Origin: Bacteroidota bacterium
GTDB taxonomy: Bacteria; Bacteroidota; Bacteroidia; Chitinophagales; Chitinophagaceae
Assembly (NCBI GenBank): GCA_023423405.1
Contig: JAFAFR010000014.1
Span: 1 to 64,000 of the forward strand
Reading direction: 5' to 3'
Length of the DNA: 64,000 bases
Part shown: positions 26,377 through 34,027 of the stretch, one piece after another
Layout: every line of letters begins with the position of its first letter
Numbering within the stretch: the first letter of the stretch is position 1
The notes under the pieces: generated by a model
Told to the model about the DNA's origin: nothing
The model's input: only the letters and a program-made list of their open reading frames with translations
Databases searched by the model: none
Position numbers and translations under genes: made by a program

Positions 26377-27684
26377 ATGATCCAGCCGGTGCCTCTTTCA
26401 GCGCTTTGCCTCCTGTTGCAGGAAACCCTGCGGCAGGCTTTCCAGTACCGCCGTTTCTGGGTGCTGGCCGAGATCAGCAACCACAGTTTTTACCCGCAGA
26501 AGGGCTTTCATTATTTTGACCTGGTGGAGAAGGCGGAGGACAGGATAACGGCAAAAATTGCAGGCGTGGCCTGGGCTGCGGGGGCGCGGAGCATCGCGGA
26601 ATTTGAACAGGCGACGGGAGAGAAATTCCGGAACGGGCTGGCCCTCTGCCTGGAAATGAGTTTCGACTTTCACCCGGTGTACGGGTTAAAACTCACCCTG
26701 CTGCAGGTGGATACCGCTTATACCCTGGGCCGGCTGGAGCTCGCCAAACAGGCCGTGGTGGAGCGTTTGCTGGCGCAGGCGCCCGATATGGTATGGATGG
26801 AAGACGGCCGGCTCACCAGTTTTAACCGCGCGCTGCAGTTGCCACAGGTGATCCAGCGCATTGCGGTGGTGGCCTCGCGCCAGTCTGCCGGCTACGGCGA
26901 TTTCCGGCACAGCCTGGAAGAAAACGCAGCCGGTTACCGTTTTGTCCTCGACCCTTTTTATACCCTGGTGCAGGGCGAGGAAAACGCAGCCGGGCTCGCC
27001 GCTGTTTTTGATGCCATCCGCGAGAAGTCGCGCGGGGCCGGCGTTGATTACGATGCCGTGGTGTTGATCCGCGGCGGCGGCGCACAAACCGACCTCCTGC
27101 TTTTTGACCAGTTCGATGTAGCCCTGGCAGTGGCTTCCTGCCCCTTCCCCGTGCTCACCGGTATCGGGCACCTGAAAAACGAATCCCTGGCCGACCGTTT
27201 TGCGCATACCCCGCTGAAAACGCCTACCCAGGTAGCCGAGTTTATTTTGCAACAGAACGCGCATTTTGAAAACGCCCTGCTGCTGCAACGCGAGCACATG
27301 CTGCTCCGCACCCAGCAATGGTTACGGAAAGAAAACGACGCGCTGCAGACCCTGCAGCACCAGCTCACCACCGCGCCGCGCCTGCTGTTGCAACACCGCC
27401 ACTCGGAGCTCCGCTTATACCGCCAGCGCCTGGAAGCCGGCAGCTACCGCCTGCTGCAGAATCGCCAGAAAGAACTGGAAAATACCCGGCGCATCTGCCG
27501 GCTCGCTTCTCCCGAAAGGACCCTGGAGCGGGGTTTCGCGTGGATTGAAAAAGCAGGACGCATCCAGGCCGATGGCAGCCAACTTACAGAAGGCGATGCC
27601 GTCCGCATCGTATTAAAAGACAAAACGCTTGACAGCCGCATTGAAAAAATAAATCCCCGTTATGGAACAGGAACTGAGCTATGA
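26377..27684 (+). CDS. xseA: Exodeoxyribonuclease VII large subunit
   Basis: A 435-residue protein. The N-terminal OB-like part carries FWVLAEISNHSFYPQKGFHY; the catalytic core holds IAVVASRQSAGYGDF, VLIRGGGAQTDLLLFD and VLTGIGHLKNESLADRFA, the Bacteroidota forms of the conserved RGGGS and GxGH blocks, and a long coiled-coil C-terminal third follows. With XseB it degrades single-stranded DNA in repair. The reading frame is open for over 2.8 kb upstream, antisense to the two GH51 genes, so I start at the ATG at 26377, which aligns with the family N-terminus. The next gene overlaps by 23 bases. Confidence 0.88.
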   Translation: MIQPVPLSALCLLLQETLRQAFQYRRFWVLAEISNHSFYPQKGFHYFDLVEKAEDRITAKIAGVAWAAGARSIAEFEQATGEKFRNGLALCLEMSFDFHPVYGLKLTLLQVDTAYTLGRLELAKQAVVERLLAQAPDMVWMEDGRLTSFNRALQLPQVIQRIAVVASRQSAGYGDFRHSLEENAAGYRFVLDPFYTLVQGEENAAGLAAVFDAIREKSRGAGVDYDAVVLIRGGGAQTDLLLFDQFDVALAVASCPFPVLTGIGHLKNESLADRFAHTPLKTPTQVAEFILQQNAHFENALLLQREHMLLRTQQWLRKENDALQTLQHQLTTAPRLLLQHRHSELRLYRQRLEAGSYRLLQNRQKELENTRRICRLASPERTLERGFAWIEKAGRIQADGSQLTEGDAVRIVLKDKTLDSRIEKINPRYGTGTEL

Positions 27685-27862
27685 AGAAGCCTATGAGGAA
27701 TTGCAGTCGATCACCGCTTCCATTGAGCACGAAAGCATCAGCATCGACCAGTTGGCAGAAAAACTGAAACGCGCCGCCGCGCTGATACAGTATTGCCAGG
27801 CGCGGCTTCGTTTAACGGAGTCTGAAGTGGATAAGATCATCCGTCCCGATACCCAGCATTAA
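27662..27862 (+). CDS. xseB: Exodeoxyribonuclease VII small subunit
   Basis: A 66-residue, mostly helical protein. LSYEEAYEELQSITASIE and SIDQLAEKLKRAAALIQYC match the XseB pattern of two helices around a short turn. It starts inside the end of xseA (23-base overlap), the normal arrangement of the pair. XseB binds the coiled coil of XseA and is needed for activity. Confidence 0.92.
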   Translation: MEQELSYEEAYEELQSITASIEHESISIDQLAEKLKRAAALIQYCQARLRLTESEVDKIIRPDTQH

Positions 27863-27896
27863 AACGTCCTCTGCAATCCGCCCTGCCGGATGCGTC

Positions 27897-28238
27897 TCAG
27901 CCCTTATCCAGCTCAAATACTTTTTCCATCAGGATCCATTTTTCACCAGCGCCGGCCCAGGGCAGGCGCTGCTGGTAATTTTCCATGAGCTTCTCCCATT
28001 GCTGCACTTTCGGGTTGGCGGCATCGGCCTTTCCCTTTGCGTCGAAACTAAAGCCCGGCGCGGTTTCCATGATCATGAACAGGCGGTTGTGGCTGCGGTA
28101 GATCTGCATGTTGCGTATGCCGGCATCGCGGATCGACTGCTGTATTTCCGGCCACACTTCGCGGTGGTAGCGGTCGTATTCGCTGATCGCAGTAGCATCG
28201 TCTTTCAGATCAAGCAGGAGGCAATATCTCGTTGACAT
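27897..28238 (-). CDS. L-rhamnose/L-fucose mutarotase (RhaM-like)
   Basis: A 113-residue ferredoxin-like dimeric protein. EYDRYHREVWPEIQQSIRDA and NMQIYRSHNRLFMIME are the characteristic RhaM (COG3254) blocks, with His and Tyr in positions linked to anomer conversion. Its start overlaps the fucosidase stop as TGATG, so it is the second gene of a two-gene unit. Because its partner releases fucose, L-fucose is the likely substrate, although the family is named for rhamnose. It has no signal peptide and should be cytoplasmic. Confidence 0.85.
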   Translation of the reverse strand: MSTRYCLLLDLKDDATAISEYDRYHREVWPEIQQSIRDAGIRNMQIYRSHNRLFMIMETAPGFSFDAKGKADAANPKVQQWEKLMENYQQRLPWAGAGEKWILMEKVFELDKG

Positions 28239-29584
28239 CAGAATTCAATTTTAAGAACGGTATCGTTGGGATCGCGGGGCAGTGCAGCCAGTCCGCTTAG
28301 ATTCAGTTGTCCCTTGCTGAGGGTGGCGCCGGTAAGCGTTGCGCCGGTGGCCAGCACGGTTGCTTTCTTTATTTTTTTGAAGGGCAGTTTATCGATCTGC
28401 ACCTGGTCGGCCGCTGGGTCCAGCAGATGCAGGTAAAGGGTATTGCCTTTTTTGGTAGCCGTGCCCCAGGAAGCGAGTCCTGTTCCCGCGGCGCGGGTGC
28501 CGTAAATGCTTTCGCCGTTCACCGCCACCCATTTCCCCACGCTGTCGAGCACCTGTACAAATTCCGGTTGTACCACGCCGTTAGGCATGGGCCCGATGTT
28601 CAGCAAAAGATTCGCGTCGAGGCCCGCGTCTTTTGCCAGCAGGTGAACGATCTGCCGGGTGGTTTTGTAAGAGCCGTCGGTGATGTTGAAGCCCCAGGAA
28701 TTGTTGATGGTTTCGCAGGTCTCCAGCGGAAGCTCGGAAACGCTTTTGGTATCGGTGCCCCAGCCCGTGGTATTGTGCCCGGGCAGGTCTCTTTCAAACA
28801 TCTGGAAGTCCTCGCCGGGAATGGGCAGCAGGTGGTGGTTATTGCCAACGAGCGCGGTGGGCTGCAGGCGATGGATCAGCGAATAAACTTCATCGTAATG
28901 CCAGTTGACCTTGCTGGCGCCTTCCCATTTTTTGGTTTGCTCATTGAAGGAAACCTGGTCCCAGTGCCCGTCGAACCAGATCCCTGCAATGGGCCCGTAC
29001 TTGGTCAGCAATTCGGTAAGCTGGTTTTTCATGAACTGGACATAGTCGTCCCAGTTGCCTCTTTCGGTGCGGCCCGTACCCTGGCCGGTACGACCGGTCC
29101 AGTAAGAATAGTCGGTGCGGTACCAGTCGAGCAGGGAATAATACAAAAAGAGTTGCATGCCCTGGCGCTGGCATTCCGTTGATAGCTCTTTGAGCACATC
29201 GCGGCCAAAAAGTGTATTGGTGATTTTCCAGTCGGAATACTGTGTGTCCCAGTTGCTGAAACCATCGTGGTGACGGGTGATGAAAGTGATGTATTTCATC
29301 CCGGCATTTTTTGCCGCCGACACCCACAGTTTTGCATCGAATTGCTGCGGGTTGAAGATCTGCTGCAACTTGTGGTAGTCGCGCACTTTGATGTTGCGTT
29401 CGTTCATGATCCATTCGCCCGCGCCCAGCACGCTGGAAGCACCCCAGTGGATGAACATGCCGAAACGGTCGTTCTGGAACCTGTTGCGGGCGGCCAGGTT
29501 TTCCGGGGTGGGCTGGTAGTTTTCCTGCGCAGTGGCGGCCTGCAGCAGGGCCAGCGACAGCAGCATCGTTAGTATCTTTTTCAT
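28238..29584 (-). CDS. Secreted alpha-L-fucosidase, GH29
   Basis: A 448-residue enzyme with a signal peptide ending near ATAQ (about residue 20). GH29 signatures are clear: FGMFIHWGASSVLGAGEW, KYITFITRHHDGFSNWD with the sugar-binding His-His, YYSLLDWYR and GIWFDGHWD, in which the Asp is the nucleophile. It would release alpha-linked fucose in the periplasm or outside. The ORF is open to 29626, but the ATG at 29584 (MKKILTM) gives a standard signal peptide. A mutarotase gene is translationally coupled to its stop. Confidence 0.92.
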   Translation of the reverse strand: MKKILTMLLSLALLQAATAQENYQPTPENLAARNRFQNDRFGMFIHWGASSVLGAGEWIMNERNIKVRDYHKLQQIFNPQQFDAKLWVSAAKNAGMKYITFITRHHDGFSNWDTQYSDWKITNTLFGRDVLKELSTECQRQGMQLFLYYSLLDWYRTDYSYWTGRTGQGTGRTERGNWDDYVQFMKNQLTELLTKYGPIAGIWFDGHWDQVSFNEQTKKWEGASKVNWHYDEVYSLIHRLQPTALVGNNHHLLPIPGEDFQMFERDLPGHNTTGWGTDTKSVSELPLETCETINNSWGFNITDGSYKTTRQIVHLLAKDAGLDANLLLNIGPMPNGVVQPEFVQVLDSVGKWVAVNGESIYGTRAAGTGLASWGTATKKGNTLYLHLLDPAADQVQIDKLPFKKIKKATVLATGATLTGATLSKGQLNLSGLAALPRDPNDTVLKIEF

Positions 29585-29721
29585 CTTACTAAGATAGCGT
29601 GCGGCCCTGCATTTCTTTCCGGGCATCCTGCCATTTTCTTCCCTGGTTTTTCTTAAAAATTACCATTCCGGCGGGGCAGATTGTTAAACTCTTCCAAACA
29701 TCGGCGGTAGTGAGCGCCGGC

Positions 29722-29737
29722 TGGCACCGTTCTTGGA
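29722..29737 (+). promoter_or_regulatory. Sigma-54-like promoter upstream of the small gene at 29775
   Basis: TGGCAC, five bases, then TTGGA matches the -24/-12 consensus TGGCACN5TTGCA except for G in place of C in the -12 element. Transcription would begin near 29748, about 27 bases before the ATG. The missing C at -12 is a real weakness. An rpoN gene and an NtrC-type activator exist elsewhere in this window. Confidence 0.35.
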
Positions 29738-29774
29738 TAAAGGGCTTGTAGTTATTCACCAAAAAATCAGAAGT

Positions 29775-30035
29775 ATGAGAAAGCAACACAAACAAAAGGC
29801 ATTGAATTTTGAATTGGTGGTAGATGGAAAAGCGTTGGATGTGACGGCAAAACCATACAGTGCAGCGCATGCGTTTCCCAGGTTCCGGGTAAGCTATAAC
29901 GGAAGCCCTGTTCATATATTCGGACTGGATCCCGAAGTGGGAAAAATCGTGGTGCTCGACAGCGCCAGTGCAGAGATCACCCCGCGCATTGAATACGCCA
30001 TCGGCACTGCATTGCAGACCGCTATTGCAGCTTAG
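29775..30035 (+). CDS. Small conserved-looking protein of unknown function
   Basis: An 86-residue protein starting MRKQHKQKALNFELVVDGK. It has no signal peptide or membrane segment. The predicted make-up is a basic N-terminus followed by alternating strands (PRFRVSYNGSPVHIFGLDP) and a C-terminal helix. I recognise no domain. The ATG at 29775 is preferred to an in-frame TTG at 29733 that falls inside the sigma-54-like element. It stands alone, with a strong hairpin 30 bases after its stop. A cytoplasmic accessory role is all that can be said. Confidence 0.7.
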   Translation: MRKQHKQKALNFELVVDGKALDVTAKPYSAAHAFPRFRVSYNGSPVHIFGLDPEVGKIVVLDSASAEITPRIEYAIGTALQTAIAA

Positions 30036-30061
30036 CAGTTTTTATTTCTCTATACATGTTG

Positions 30062-30106
30062 TGTGTGAAATGCCGTCTCCGGTGGAGGCGGCATTTTCGT
30101 TCGAAG
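30062..30106 (+). repeat. 45-bp direct repeat, left copy, containing a strong hairpin
   Basis: This copy matches 40103-40147 at 43 of 45 positions, differing at 30076 and 30099, in the same orientation and 10,041 bases apart. Its core is a near-perfect stem, AATGCCGTCTCC against GGAGGCGGCATT with a GGT loop, followed by a few T. Weaker similarity (ATTTCT, TACATG) extends about 17 bases upstream. Here it could terminate the gene ending at 30035. Confidence 0.8.
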
Positions 30107-30388
30107 CGGTTCCTCGGAACTGCTTTTTCTCAGTCTATTTACACTACAGCTTGTATTGCGGTCAATTTTATGTCATTCTCTACTCCGCGTTTCTTCGATG
30201 ATAGTCCCCGTTTACCCTTCTGCTTATGCTCTTGTGTTCCTCTACATTTTGACATGAGACGAGGATATATACATGCTATGTTTTATTAAAATCATGTCGT
30301 TATGATAATGTAAAGCAAAAATCGACACCACTCCAATAAGAAGTGGCGGATGGTGGTTCGCAAGCAAGAGAAAAATTCCCCTTGATTC
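30107..30388. other. AT-rich intergenic stretch, no gene seen
   Basis: I see no credible coding sequence here on either strand. Composition changes abruptly from the GC-richer upstream genes. A weak hairpin, CCACT with AGTGG, lies near 30330-30350. The stretch begins the AT-rich island. Confidence 0.5.
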
Positions 30389-30961
30389 CTATAATATGGT
30401 TCCCTGATATTCTATTACCTTAAAATAGTCTAAAAAATTACTATCAGTTACAACTTTTCTCAAAAAATCCTTATTTGTACTTAATACATCAATACACATA
30501 TGCGCTGATACTTTTATAACCAGTTGATATTTGCTGTGTGAAATATCCAAATTATCATACAGCATACCTTTCTTATTAAATATGACAAATGGATATGTAA
30601 TTAAATCCCTTGTGAGTTTAAACAAATCGTCCCTGGTTAAAATCAGAGCGCCTTTAAATGTATTTGGAATATTATTTTCGTTGAACAACGTTCGTAACAA
30701 CAATAGATTGTTCTCATTGGTAGGAAACCAATCTTCGTCTATAAAATCATGGTTGACAATCCAGGGCGCACCAGTATTAAACATTGAAACAACCTTTTTG
30801 AACCAGCCCTCATAGGCTGCAAGATATTCTTCCACACCAACCCCTTTCCCTTCAAATACCCCCGGCAATTGAAATGAAATACCATACCATTTTTCCAGCG
30901 ACACATATTGCCTTCTGTTATAAGGAAGATTTTCTTCTACATTCTCCTTAAATTCTATCAT
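30389..30961 (-). CDS. Unknown protein, candidate orphan immunity protein
   Basis: A 190-residue, acidic, AT-rich gene product with no signal peptide or membrane segment. It contains aromatic-rich stretches (SLEKWYGISFQLPGVFEG and DFIDEDWFPTNENNLLLLR) and a C-terminal half of mixed strands and helices. I do not recognise a domain. The ATG at 30961 lies 12 bases after the end of a displaced RHS-core fragment, the usual position of an immunity gene behind an RHS tip. That role is inference from position and composition. Confidence 0.6.
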   Translation of the reverse strand: MIEFKENVEENLPYNRRQYVSLEKWYGISFQLPGVFEGKGVGVEEYLAAYEGWFKKVVSMFNTGAPWIVNHDFIDEDWFPTNENNLLLLRTLFNENNIPNTFKGALILTRDDLFKLTRDLITYPFVIFNKKGMLYDNLDISHSKYQLVIKVSAHMCIDVLSTNKDFLRKVVTDSNFLDYFKVIEYQGTIL

Positions 30962-30973
30962 ACGCTATTATAA

Positions 30974-31033
30974 TCAACAAACAATGTTGTCCAGGTAATC
31001 GCGGTGCAGGTACAGCAGGCCACTGACCGGATC
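30974..31033 (-). pseudogene. Displaced RHS-core fragment
   Basis: On the minus strand this encodes DPVSGLLYLHRDYLDNIVC then a stop. SGLLYLHRDYL is identical to the core of the large RHS gene, and 31 bases (30991-31021) are identical to 34230-34260. No gene start is attached: the fragment begins 7 bases after the stop of the preceding ORF and ends 12 bases before the next. It is a remnant of an RHS 3-prime end left between immunity-like genes. Confidence 0.8.
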
Positions 31034-31040
31034 ATTTATT

Positions 31041-31550
31041 TTACGCCTCGTTGTTTTCGCCGTTACCTTTCATTAAAACAAGTTCAAGCGTTTTATTAAT
31101 AAAATGAATTTTGCTGTTTTCTAAGTTCATTTCAGGTGAAACTGCCGTGTCAGTATCTCTGAAATGCTCTAATATTTTTATCGCTTTTAGTTTTTCTGAT
31201 TTTGTGATTTTATTTGCTAAGTTCTCCACAATTTCAAATGCCATCAATCTTGATTCATATTCCTGGGTACAAATAATTTTTACAATATCAACAAAATGCT
31301 TCCTAACGTCCATCGCCTGTAGAGCATAGACTAATGAAGCGTTTTTATTTAATATTTCTTTTTCATTTATTTTCTGCAAAATATACGGTATGGACTTGTT
31401 ATATACTATATCTGAAAAGATAAATGCAATTTGATTTCTCAACATTGAATTTTTTGTAGATATAAACATGCTTAGCAAGTCTTCTTTTTCTGATTCAGTA
31501 AGATTCTCACAATTAATTGATTTAATTGCATTATATAGTTCTGATTTCAT
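31041..31550 (-). CDS. Unknown all-helical protein, candidate orphan immunity protein
   Basis: A 169-residue protein that looks entirely alpha-helical, with repeated pairs of helices (SMLRNQIAFIFSDIVYN, ASLVYALQAMDVRKHFVDIV and SRLMAFEIVENLANKITKSE) suggestive of HEAT-like packing. No signal peptide. The gene is very AT-rich and ends 7 bases before the RHS-core fragment. Several immunity proteins of polymorphic toxins are of this helical-repeat type, so I suggest that role, but I cannot assign a family. Confidence 0.6.
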   Translation of the reverse strand: MKSELYNAIKSINCENLTESEKEDLLSMFISTKNSMLRNQIAFIFSDIVYNKSIPYILQKINEKEILNKNASLVYALQAMDVRKHFVDIVKIICTQEYESRLMAFEIVENLANKITKSEKLKAIKILEHFRDTDTAVSPEMNLENSKIHFINKTLELVLMKGNGENNEA

Positions 31551-31798
31551 TTTTTAGAGGGCTTCAGCAGCAAGCGTTAATATGTATTTGGCAGGACACC
31601 TTTTTTTGTTCCTTTCCATTAATTTAGTCAGATAGCGGCGATTCTGTTTCCGCCTGATTGGCATGCAGTATAAGTCCCCCTGATACAGTTACTTACTACA
31701 TTTACACGAAGAACTAAAGGCTACCATTAACGGCCATATTCTTACTGTGTTCATCCTCACTGCTGGACATAAAAAAGATATTTATGAGTAACAGTAAA

Positions 31799-31815
31799 GC
31801 CCGGACATGCCGGGC
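31799..31815 (-). terminator. Hairpin downstream of the DUF3997-like gene
   Basis: GCCCGG pairs with CCGGGC around ACATG, 10 bases after the stop of the minus-strand lipoprotein gene. The T tract on that strand is short (TTTA), so termination may be weak. Confidence 0.5.
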
Positions 31816-31825
31816 GTTGTGCTTA

Positions 31826-32275
31826 TTATTCTTTTAGTTGTAATCCCTTCGGTACGCCTAATTCCTCCCGCTTCTGCAAATACTCTTCCCTCTTAAAAGG
31901 ACCGTAAACATTGGAATCACTGGCAAGCTGCGCTAACGTATCTAAACTATATTTTTCTTTTTTATTGATTATCCAGTATTGCCTGAAGGTGCTTTGCTCA
32001 AAAGCTTCATCATATTTTCTTTTTGTCATGGTTCCCATTCCCGGAACACTATCCCTTGGGCGTTGAGATGCAATAACAAAAGTTGAATCGAAATCATATT
32101 CTAAGATATGACCATCTATTACCACTATATTTTGTTCTGTGACAATTGTTAAGTCATTAAAACTTGCTGAATTGATTAGCTTGTACCCATCGCCTAAATC
32201 AATATTTGTACTGCTTTTACAACTTGTGATCATCATCACCGGCATTAGTAATAATATTATTTTTGACAGCCTCAT
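31826..32275 (-). CDS. DUF3997-like lipoprotein, candidate immunity protein
   Basis: A 149-residue lipoprotein. From the ATG at 32275 (MRLSKIILLLMPVMM) it has a signal peptide with lipobox ITSC. The mature part has DLGDGYKLI, HILEYDFDSTFVIASQRP, QYWIINKKEKYS and VYGPFKREEYLQKREELGV, a pattern I associate with DUF3997 lipoproteins. The ORF is open to 32335, but earlier starts break the signal peptide. AT-rich, in the run of small genes behind the RHS gene. A periplasmic or outer-membrane immunity role is inference; the domain resemblance is from memory. Confidence 0.6.
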   Translation of the reverse strand: MRLSKIILLLMPVMMITSCKSSTNIDLGDGYKLINSASFNDLTIVTEQNIVVIDGHILEYDFDSTFVIASQRPRDSVPGMGTMTKRKYDEAFEQSTFRQYWIINKKEKYSLDTLAQLASDSNVYGPFKREEYLQKREELGVPKGLQLKE

Positions 32276-32616
32276 AATTTTTTTACTTAGGAATTGTAAC
32301 TGTACCATTAAATATAACATTGTACGGTCCTCCAAAAATTAAATGAACTAATTATTTCCCATAGTAAAATCAATTGTCAGTAAACATCTGTCGCGAAAAT
32401 ACTCGAACTCGTTCATGCCGTTTTAGTTTCATCCGAAAGCTTTATTGTCCTTTGCGTTTTGCTTTGGTTGCTTGTCAGTAAATCATACACGAACGACTGT
32501 CTACTTATGTCCGTAAACTTACAAAGACATATTTGCAAGCCGTATCGCTATTACCAGCGGCACTCCCAATTAAATTACATTAAAAACAGGAGTGTCAGAA
32601 CAAGTAACAAATACTT

Positions 32617-32730
32617 CTATCCTTTTCTTTTTTTCAGTTCCGACTTTATCAGTTTTTCCAATTCATTAAAGTCTATTTTCAAAGAATTCGATATGATTGT
32701 TATGGGAGAACCATAGGTTTTATTATTCAT
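32617..32730 (-). CDS. Possible 37-residue ORF, low confidence
   Basis: A short reading frame MNNKTYGSPITIISNSLKID and a helical, lysine-rich tail (ending ELKKRKG). The frame stays open upstream to about 32880 without a good start, so it may be the 3-prime end of a broken gene. It lies antisense to, and next to, a plus-strand toxin-like remnant, and at most one of the two frames is likely to be real where they overlap. Nothing else is convincing between 32276 and 32760. Confidence 0.2.
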   Translation of the reverse strand: MNNKTYGSPITIISNSLKIDFNELEKLIKSELKKRKG

Positions 32731-32760
32731 AGCTATCGCTTTTCTCGCAACTATACTCTT

Positions 32761-32901
32761 AGCTCTTTGCACATATTTAAGCGGGTTATTCGTGTACAGT
32801 ATTAAAAAACAGTTTACCTGCTCGCCATTTACGATAAATCCGAAAAAGAAAACCTTACCGAAAAAGAACTGGACGAACTACTAAAATATGTGCCTGCATA
32901 A
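32761..32901 (+). pseudogene. Remnant of a RelE/HigB-like toxin C-terminus
   Basis: In one plus-strand frame, after a stop at 32803-32805, the sequence reads KTVYLLAIYDKSEKENL followed by TEKELDELLKYVPA and a stop. This resembles the last third of RelE/HigB-type toxins, which end in a VYLLxIYxKSExENL strand-turn followed by a helix. Upstream, KRVIRVQY may be the preceding strand. With no start and an internal stop it is a remnant. The 600-base gap around it holds no other clear gene. A hairpin follows 6 bases later. Confidence 0.4.
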
Positions 32902-32906
32902 AGAGC

Positions 32907-32931
32907 AAAAGCCCGCCAAGTTCGGGCTTTT
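32907..32931. terminator. Bidirectional hairpin terminator
   Basis: AAAAGCCCG pairs with CGGGCTTTT around CCAAGTT. It lies between the toxin-like remnant and the convergent lipoprotein gene ending at 32935, and has T tracts in both directions. Confidence 0.75.
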
Positions 32932-32934
32932 GTA

Positions 32935-33351
32935 TTATGGATAGGTAACTCGCCAGTTTAATTTATCCAAATCTTTTACAGTTAGTTTATATTTCTTGGA
33001 ATATGTTTGTTTGGCTACAATGCTATCCCACGAAGTATTTAAAATGAACTCTTTCTTAAAAATGAATACACGTAAGGTGCTGTCTTCACAATTCCTATTG
33101 ATAAAATATTCCCATTCATTAGGGCCTATTAAACTGTGCCTAATAAAAGTGTTGGTTAAAATAATGTTGCTCTCTCTCCAAATAGTATCCTTTGAGTCAA
33201 GGATTCTAACAGGGTTATTAGTAACTGTATCATTGATTGACAAAGAATAAAAAACATCATCATTCGATTCATTAACAATAGTCAACCTATCATCCGTTGG
33301 GTCACAACCCAATAAAAAAATGAATACCAGTATCAATAAATATTGTTTCAT
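32935..33351 (-). CDS. Small lipoprotein, probable immunity partner of the RHS tip
   Basis: A 138-residue lipoprotein with lipobox LLGC (Cys16) and a mature part rich in beta strands (RLTIVNESNDDVFYSLSIND, IRHSLIGPNEWEYFI). It begins 8 bases after the stop of the RHS C-terminal segment, which ends in a zinc-protease-like domain. The order of toxin tip then small adjacent gene is the usual toxin and immunity pair, and a lipid anchor would suit protection in the envelope. I recognise no domain family; the immunity role is inference. Confidence 0.65.
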   Translation of the reverse strand: MKQYLLILVFIFLLGCDPTDDRLTIVNESNDDVFYSLSINDTVTNNPVRILDSKDTIWRESNIILTNTFIRHSLIGPNEWEYFINRNCEDSTLRVFIFKKEFILNTSWDSIVAKQTYSKKYKLTVKDLDKLNWRVTYP

Positions 33352-33358
33352 AAATCAT

Positions 33359-34027
33359 TTACTTTAGATAGTTCTTCCCAAACCATATTTCTGCCCATCT
33401 GTCAGCACGTTGTTCTGTATAAAAATCATGGTGACGAACATCTAATCCAGGTATCATATTGATTCCTGGTGTCAAGTTCAATATGCTTGGAATACCTATC
33501 ATCATGTAAAAATTTACTAAAGGAATTTGCCCAGGAAAATTTATATCGGGGCTGAACTTGTAATCCAGGTAATGCCCATACTCGTGTTGTAACATTCTTA
33601 CCCTATTATTTCCTGTAACACTTGAGTGGATAAATATCCCTATGCCGGGCAACGTCACTCCTGTCCCCTTAGCCATGTAATCGGTTTCGTAAATGCTTAT
33701 GCCAGGGTAGGTTTTCGAGTCACTTATATTCCGGAACCAGTCACCACCTCCTCCTCCTGGAGAAAATACAATGGCACGTCCTTCTCCGATTTCTCTAAAC
33801 ACCGACCATACATCAATTGGACTGGGTCGATTGCTTTTTTTAACGCGGGCAACCACCACCACCTCTTCCAACACTGTATATTTATCCTCATCTTTTTCGT
33901 TCTCTGCCCTTTCTCCCGACGGATCAATGTAAAGAAGCGGATTATTCAACACATACCCATACCGATTGTAACTCTGTGTATTGAATGGTTGCTGGATAAA
34001 ATTGTCCGGCATCAAAAACCGGTGCAA
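33359..34027 (-). CDS. RHS C-terminal segment with zinc-metalloprotease-like toxin tip
   Basis: The frame begins with the end of the RHS core (HRFLMPDNFIQQPF, SYNRYGYVLNNPLLYIDPSG), after which the sequence changes to a variable tip. The tip has a glycine-rich stretch and LQHEYGHYLDYKF, a HExxH zincin motif with the two His and Glu of a metallopeptidase, then ADRWAEIWFG near the end. The first in-frame start is a TTG at 34027; translation as a separate protein is doubtful. A small lipoprotein gene follows 8 bases later and is the likely immunity gene. Protease activity is inferred from one motif. Confidence 0.7.
   Translation of the reverse strand: MHRFLMPDNFIQQPFNTQSYNRYGYVLNNPLLYIDPSGERAENEKDEDKYTVLEEVVVVARVKKSNRPSPIDVWSVFREIGEGRAIVFSPGGGGGDWFRNISDSKTYPGISIYETDYMAKGTGVTLPGIGIFIHSSVTGNNRVRMLQHEYGHYLDYKFSPDINFPGQIPLVNFYMMIGIPSILNLTPGINMIPGLDVRHHDFYTEQRADRWAEIWFGKNYLK

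Noticed and set aside
32459..32716. 85-codon plus-strand ORF in the AT-rich gap
   Set aside because: Composition rich in Tyr, Ser and Phe without any pattern; the opposite strand gives a more protein-like frame.
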